Source of the DNA: an uncultured Erysipelotrichaceae bacterium
GTDB taxonomy: Bacteria; Bacillota_I; Bacilli_A; Erysipelotrichales; Erysipelotrichaceae
Assembly (NCBI GenBank): GCA_902782955.1
Contig: CACZPD010000142.1
Location: forward strand, 1-8,131
Reading direction: 5' to 3'
DNA length: 8,131 nucleotides
The position numbers and the translations under genes were made by a program. This document shows, one piece after another, positions 5,281 to 8,131 of this stretch (its first letter is position 1; each line of letters starts with the position of its first letter). A model generated the notes under the pieces. The model saw only the letters and a list, made by a program, of their open reading frames with translations, made no database searches and was not told the DNA's origin.

Positions 5281-5604
5281 ATGAGTGATTTAGCCTGGTT
5301 CATCATAACCGGAGTCTTATTTATACTGCTGGGTCTGCTGTTTATTTTGCTTGGCCGGCAGATTTGGAAAAAACAGAGAATGGATCTGATCATCAGTTTT
5401 CATAGTGACAAAGTAAGGGAAGAAAACAAACAGGCATATTGTACCCTTTCAGGCAGAGGCGTCATGATTATGGGTGCCGGATTTCTCCTTTCCGGAATAT
5501 GCACAGCATTTACGCAGTCTGTCCTCGTATTTGTCCCGATGACAGCCGGGCTGGTGATTGGACTGACAATGCTGTTATCAGCCGTCAGGAAGTACAACCG
5601 TTAA
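5281..5604 (+). CDS. DUF3784-like membrane protein
   Basis: The start at ATG 5281 is chosen because TGAGG (5271-5275) precedes it by five bases; a GTG at 5266 in the same frame has only a badly spaced AGGA. The 107-residue product has three predicted transmembrane helices at about residues 5-24, 59-77 and 81-101. Between helix one and two lies a polar segment, RQIWKKQRMDLIISFHSDKV then REENKQAYCTLSGRGVM, which resembles DUF3784 proteins, where a Trp-Lys-containing turn, an Asp-Lys-Val segment and a tyrosine-cysteine pair recur. DUF3784 members are small membrane proteins without assigned activity. The match is from memory of the family pattern and not a search. It lies 35 bases after the unknown 162-residue gene and 35 bases before the dehydrogenase. 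Confidence 0.7.
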   Translation: MSDLAWFIITGVLFILLGLLFILLGRQIWKKQRMDLIISFHSDKVREENKQAYCTLSGRGVMIMGAGFLLSGICTAFTQSVLVFVPMTAGLVIGLTMLLSAVRKYNR

Positions 5605-5639
5605 ATCTGAATTGGTCAATGTGCAGAAAGGTAATCAAA

Positions 5640-6494
5640 ATGAGAACATATATCATAACCGGAGCGAATTCCGGACTTGGATTTGAGACCGCAAAAAAAG
5701 TAGCCGCAAAAGGATACAAAGTGATCCTTGCCTGCCGCAATATGGAGAAAGGAACCGCTGCCGCAAATATCATAAAATCGGAAACAGGAAACGAAAATGT
5801 TGAAGTCCGTCAGCTTGATCTAGCTTCTTTATCTTCTGTCAGAGCGTTCGCCGAAGGACTGAAAGGCACCTCAATATACGCGCTGGATAACAACGCGGGC
5901 ATTTCCGGAATGAAGACCGGCATGACCGAAGACGGATATGACATCGTCTTCCAGAGCAATCATCTGGGCCATTTCCTGTTAACAATTCTGCTCCTTCCTC
6001 AGATCGAGGATGACGGCAGGATACTTAACATATCCAGCGATATGCACAATCCGCCTTATGGAGAGCTCATCTGGAAAGGTGTGGATATTCTGGCACATCC
6101 CACGGAGGAGATCATGCGGCAGAGATATTATTATTCCAAACTCTGCAATCTTTATTTCACTTATGAGCTCTGCCGGAAACTGCGGGCAAAAGGCAGTCAT
6201 ATCACGGTGAACGCATTGAATCCGGGGTTTATGGGCGAAACGAATCTCGCCGGCGGCAATATGACAAAGGAACGGATCGAACAGGTCAGACAGAACATGC
6301 CTGACAGATTCGGTGAACTGCCGGTTTCCTCACAGGCTGCGGCAGATCTGTTAACGGAGGACCGCTATCTGTCATCTGAAGCCGGATATTATGACCGCAG
6401 CACGAAAACTATCAGTTCCTCCCCGCTCTCCTATGTGGAAGAAAATGCGAAGGAACTCTGGGATGAAAGCATAAAGCTTGCAGGGCTTCGCTGA
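5640..6494 (+). CDS. Short-chain dehydrogenase/reductase (SDR)
   Basis: The 284-residue protein begins at ATG 5640, eight bases after AAGG (5628-5631). The frame is open for 67 codons upstream through the previous gene, but the Rossmann fold starts directly at MRTYIITGANSGLG, so 5640 is right. The TGxxxGxG cofactor motif is at residues 7-14, and R33 in LACRN suggests NADP(H) preference. D60-L61, the N84-N-A-G87 motif, N107 in SNHLGH, the serine of NISSD (132-133) and the catalytic Y163-x-x-x-K167 are all present, so the N-S-Y-K tetrad is complete. The layout is like retinol dehydrogenase or protochlorophyllide reductase-type classical SDRs. It should reduce a carbonyl or oxidise an alcohol in the cytoplasm; substrate unknown. 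The stop is eight bases before a broken Nif3-like gene. Confidence 0.92.
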   Translation: MRTYIITGANSGLGFETAKKVAAKGYKVILACRNMEKGTAAANIIKSETGNENVEVRQLDLASLSSVRAFAEGLKGTSIYALDNNAGISGMKTGMTEDGYDIVFQSNHLGHFLLTILLLPQIEDDGRILNISSDMHNPPYGELIWKGVDILAHPTEEIMRQRYYYSKLCNLYFTYELCRKLRAKGSHITVNALNPGFMGETNLAGGNMTKERIEQVRQNMPDRFGELPVSSQAAADLLTEDRYLSSEAGYYDRSTKTISSSPLSYVEENAKELWDESIKLAGLR

Positions 6495-6502
6495 ATTCCG
6501 TT

Positions 6503-6709
6503 TTGAAATACACAAGCTACCTGATCCTGGATGCCATAGGAGGAGGAAGGCATATCTTCCCGACATGCGACATTCTTGCCTATGGGGATCCGGATATGGA
6601 AGTCACGGGTATCGTTACAACTTTTATGCCTACTGCTGAAGTGATTCAGAAAACTGCTGCGGCCGGAGCGAACCTGATCATTTCCCATGAACCATATACG
6701 TATTATTAA
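6503..6709 (+). pseudogene. Truncated Nif3-like metal-centre protein gene
   Basis: This 68-codon frame encodes the N-terminal part of a Nif3-like (GTP cyclohydrolase 1 type 2) dinuclear metal protein: F-P-T-C-D at 19-23, Y-G-D-P-D-M-E-V-T-G-I-V-T-T-F at 27-41, and the first metal-ligand region A-N-L-I-I-S-H-E-P at 56-64. Intact members usually have roughly 250 or more residues with further ligands near the C terminus; here the frame stops at TAA 6707-6709, four residues after HEP, and none of the other forward frames continues the similarity before the next gene at 6727. There is no ATG at the expected place; the first possible start is TTG 6503 without a clear binding site. It is best read as a deletion remnant between the SDR and the next gene. 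A short functional peptide cannot be excluded. Confidence 0.7.
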
Positions 6710-6726
6710 CTGAAACGAGGAATGCC

Positions 6727-7284
6727 ATGGCATACAGAATCACATCAGAAGAACGAAGCATACTGCTTGAAAACCCGGAACTGGTCATGTTCGATCCCTA
6801 CAGCGGAGTTAAGACGCATCATGCTTCACTGGGCAAAGCGCTGATCCTTCCATTCATCACAGGGATCGTTCTCTTTTTATGGGGTTACCTGTATCCCGCT
6901 TTCATGAACGCACATCCCCTGCTCTTTGCAGGAACCGGATGCGCGGCGCTGGTGATCGCCAGCGGAGCGGTACCGGTCCTGTATCTCATATCGGATGACC
7001 GGACTTTCAGAAAAGCGAAAGAAGAACACTACGCAAAACAGCTGAAAGTGCTCTTGCCGGAAGATCTGATATGCCGGATCGCGCATATCCAATGGGTCAC
7101 TACAGAGAAAGCCGAAGGCGGATGGATCATGGACGGAAAAGAGGAAATGTTCGGATATGCCTCCTATGTCAATTACTTCAGGATCGAACCGGACATGGAC
7201 CTGGCTGTAATAACTGACAATGAAAAGTTCTGGGCATTTGTCAGGCGTGATCCGAAGACAGAATGCTTTTACCGGGACAAATAA
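6727..7284 (+). CDS. Uncharacterised membrane protein, 185 residues
   Basis: ATG 6727 lies six bases after GAGG (6717-6720). I do not recognise a family. The protein starts with a polar, acidic segment (MAYRITSEERSILLENPELVMFDPYSG) and has two hydrophobic helices at about residues 38-57 and 65-88, separated by FMNAHP. A cytoplasmic-looking charged part follows (DDRTFRKAKEEHYAKQLKVL, 90-110), then a beta-like C-terminal domain including H-I-Q-W-V-T-T-E-K-A-E-G-G-W near 119-132 and FWAFVRRDPKTECFYRDK at the end. Both termini probably face the cytoplasm, with the larger soluble domain behind the second helix. It follows the Nif3 relic by 17 bases and may end the operon that begins at the GNAT gene, although I see no terminator after it. 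Confidence 0.7.
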   Translation: MAYRITSEERSILLENPELVMFDPYSGVKTHHASLGKALILPFITGIVLFLWGYLYPAFMNAHPLLFAGTGCAALVIASGAVPVLYLISDDRTFRKAKEEHYAKQLKVLLPEDLICRIAHIQWVTTEKAEGGWIMDGKEEMFGYASYVNYFRIEPDMDLAVITDNEKFWAFVRRDPKTECFYRDK

Positions 7285-7342
7285 GCAAAAAAACGGTCTG
7301 AAAAGGACTGAAATATGGAAAAAACAACAATGTAAAAGGATT

Positions 7343-7370
7343 TTGACATCCAATTTCGAGGATGTAAAAC
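7343..7370 (+). promoter_or_regulatory. Promoter and putative operator of the XRE regulator gene
   Basis: A perfect -35 box TTGACA (7343-7348) is followed after 16 bases by TAAAAC (7365-7370), which matches four of six -10 positions. Within this promoter ACATCC (7346-7351) and GGATGT (7360-7365) form a perfect 6-bp dyad with an 8-base spacer, flanked by TTTT and AAAA. A dyad placed between the promoter boxes is typical of an operator, probably bound by the downstream regulator itself. Confidence 0.55.
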
Positions 7371-7438
7371 AGACTTGATAGACATAAAACGTATCTTCAG
7401 CAAGAATGCAGATAACGAAACAGCAAGGAGCAGGACAT

Positions 7439-8077
7439 ATGGATATAGGCAGCAAGATCAAGAAAGCAAGAACGGAAGCCGGTATAACACAGGAAAAGGC
7501 AGCTGACGCCCTGGGTGTCAGCAGACAGACGATATCCAACTGGGAGAATGAAAGATCCTATCCGGATATCATCAGTGTTCTGAAGATGAGCGACCTGTAT
7601 CATGTCAGTCTTGACTACCTTCTGAAAGGAGAGTCAACCATGAACAGTTATGTGGATTATCTTGATGAAAGTACGAATGTAGTTAAAAGCAACACAAAGT
7701 TTTCAAAACTGGCCTTGATCTTATCCTATCTGGTCGTCTGGGCCATAGCGATCATTTTCTTCTGGGTGTTTACATCGAAGGAATCCGGGGACGCGATGGG
7801 ATATTCATTGATGTTCCTGTGGATCATCCTTCCGGTATCCACCTTCGTCATTTCCTTCCTGATCAGTAAAAATGATTACTGGGGAAACCGCAAATGGATC
7901 GGGACGATCGGTTTCGGCATCATGTATATGCTCGCGGAATACGCAACCTTCAGCATGGCCAACAATGTAACGTTTAACAAAGTCAACAGCCCGGATTTCT
8001 TCATGCTGGTGACCGGGGCACTGATCTCGCTCGCCGGGATGGGTATCGGCCATCTCATGCACAATAAGAAAAAATGA
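7439..8077 (+). CDS. XRE family regulator with C-terminal membrane domain
   Basis: The start at ATG 7439 follows AAGGAG (7425-7430) by eight bases; an upstream ATG at 7406 would add 11 residues without a binding site. The 212-residue product has an N-terminal Cro/C1-type helix-turn-helix: IGSKIKKARTEAGITQEKAADALGVSRQTISNWENERSYPDI split over residues 3-44, with the recognition helix at about 28-37. A short linker (65-90) leads to four hydrophobic segments at about 91-112, 121-142, 154-174 and 186-206, so the DNA-binding part would be tethered at the membrane. Such HTH-membrane proteins are frequent in Firmicutes and often regulate neighbouring genes or themselves. The dyad in its promoter fits autoregulation. 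It could respond to a membrane or envelope signal, which is inference. It is separated by 154 bases from the gene before it. Confidence 0.88.
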   Translation: MDIGSKIKKARTEAGITQEKAADALGVSRQTISNWENERSYPDIISVLKMSDLYHVSLDYLLKGESTMNSYVDYLDESTNVVKSNTKFSKLALILSYLVVWAIAIIFFWVFTSKESGDAMGYSLMFLWIILPVSTFVISFLISKNDYWGNRKWIGTIGFGIMYMLAEYATFSMANNVTFNKVNSPDFFMLVTGALISLAGMGIGHLMHNKKK

Positions 8078-8131
8078 TCATCATCAGGTCTGCAGGGAAC
8101 CTGTAATATAAATATGTAAGATATGAGAGGC
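8078..8131 (+). other. Intergenic lead into a gene beyond the window
   Basis: After the regulator stop there are 54 bases without a complete gene. CAGGT (8085-8089) and ACCTG (8099-8103) form a 5-bp hairpin without a T tail. TATAAA (8107-8112) is a possible -10 box with no good -35 box. GAGAGG (8125-8130) would be a good ribosome binding site for a gene that starts just past the end. All three are weak on their own. Confidence 0.35.

Noticed and set aside
6539..6546. AGGAGGAGG-like ribosome binding site inside the Nif3 remnant
   Set aside because: No usable in-frame start lies at the right distance; the bases simply encode a Gly-Gly-Gly stretch.
6877..7539. Long minus-strand open frame of 220 codons
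   Set aside because: It lies opposite two well-supported plus-strand genes and their promoter, and its Cys/Phe-rich translation has no recognisable domain.

Overview
The window reads like a chromosomal segment of a Gram-positive anaerobe of the Clostridia, most likely a Lachnospiraceae-type organism. The grounds are strong AGGAGG-type ribosome binding sites before most genes, moderate GC, and a protein set typical of that group (DIP1984-family protein, DUF3784-like membrane protein, XRE regulator with a membrane tail, serine hydrolase without signal peptide, short-chain dehydrogenase). This assignment is inferred from protein and signal style, not from a marker gene. All genes that I accept lie on the + strand. 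I see no transposase, integrase, CRISPR array or canonical tRNA/rRNA.

Layout. 1-147 is the tail of a MazG-like nucleotide pyrophosphohydrolase whose stop codon lies in an 8-bp inverted repeat. 197-1162 holds two uncharacterised proteins (110 and 201 aa) that end at a clear intrinsic terminator (1190-1215). 1257-1738 is a promoter plus a DIP1984-family coiled-coil protein. It is followed by about 250 bases without a protein gene that are not empty: several hairpins, a sequence closely matching a tRNA T-arm (GGGG-TTCGACT-CCCC), and a terminator-like hairpin at 1940-1975. This is the best candidate in the window for an undescribed structured RNA. 1995-2249 is a small two-helix membrane protein, 2329-3123 a SAM-dependent methyltransferase, and 3204-4196 a serine beta-lactamase-like hydrolase ending in a hairpin.

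4216-7284 may be one long transcription unit starting at a TATAAT promoter: GNAT acetyltransferase, unknown 162-aa protein, DUF3784-like membrane protein, short-chain dehydrogenase, a truncated Nif3-like gene (relic), and an unknown two-helix membrane protein. Gaps are short and no terminator is visible between them. 7343-8077 is a separately promoted XRE-type regulator with four predicted membrane helices; a dyad in its promoter suggests autoregulation. The last 54 bases probably lead into another gene beyond the window.

Functionally the region looks like a collection of small stress, modification and housekeeping-accessory genes rather than one pathway. The GNAT, dehydrogenase and Nif3 remnant do not form a known pathway, and I make no pathway claim. 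The points most worth a second look are the putative tRNA-like RNA downstream of the DIP1984 gene, the Nif3 relic inside an otherwise intact operon, and the regulator with the dyad in its own promoter.
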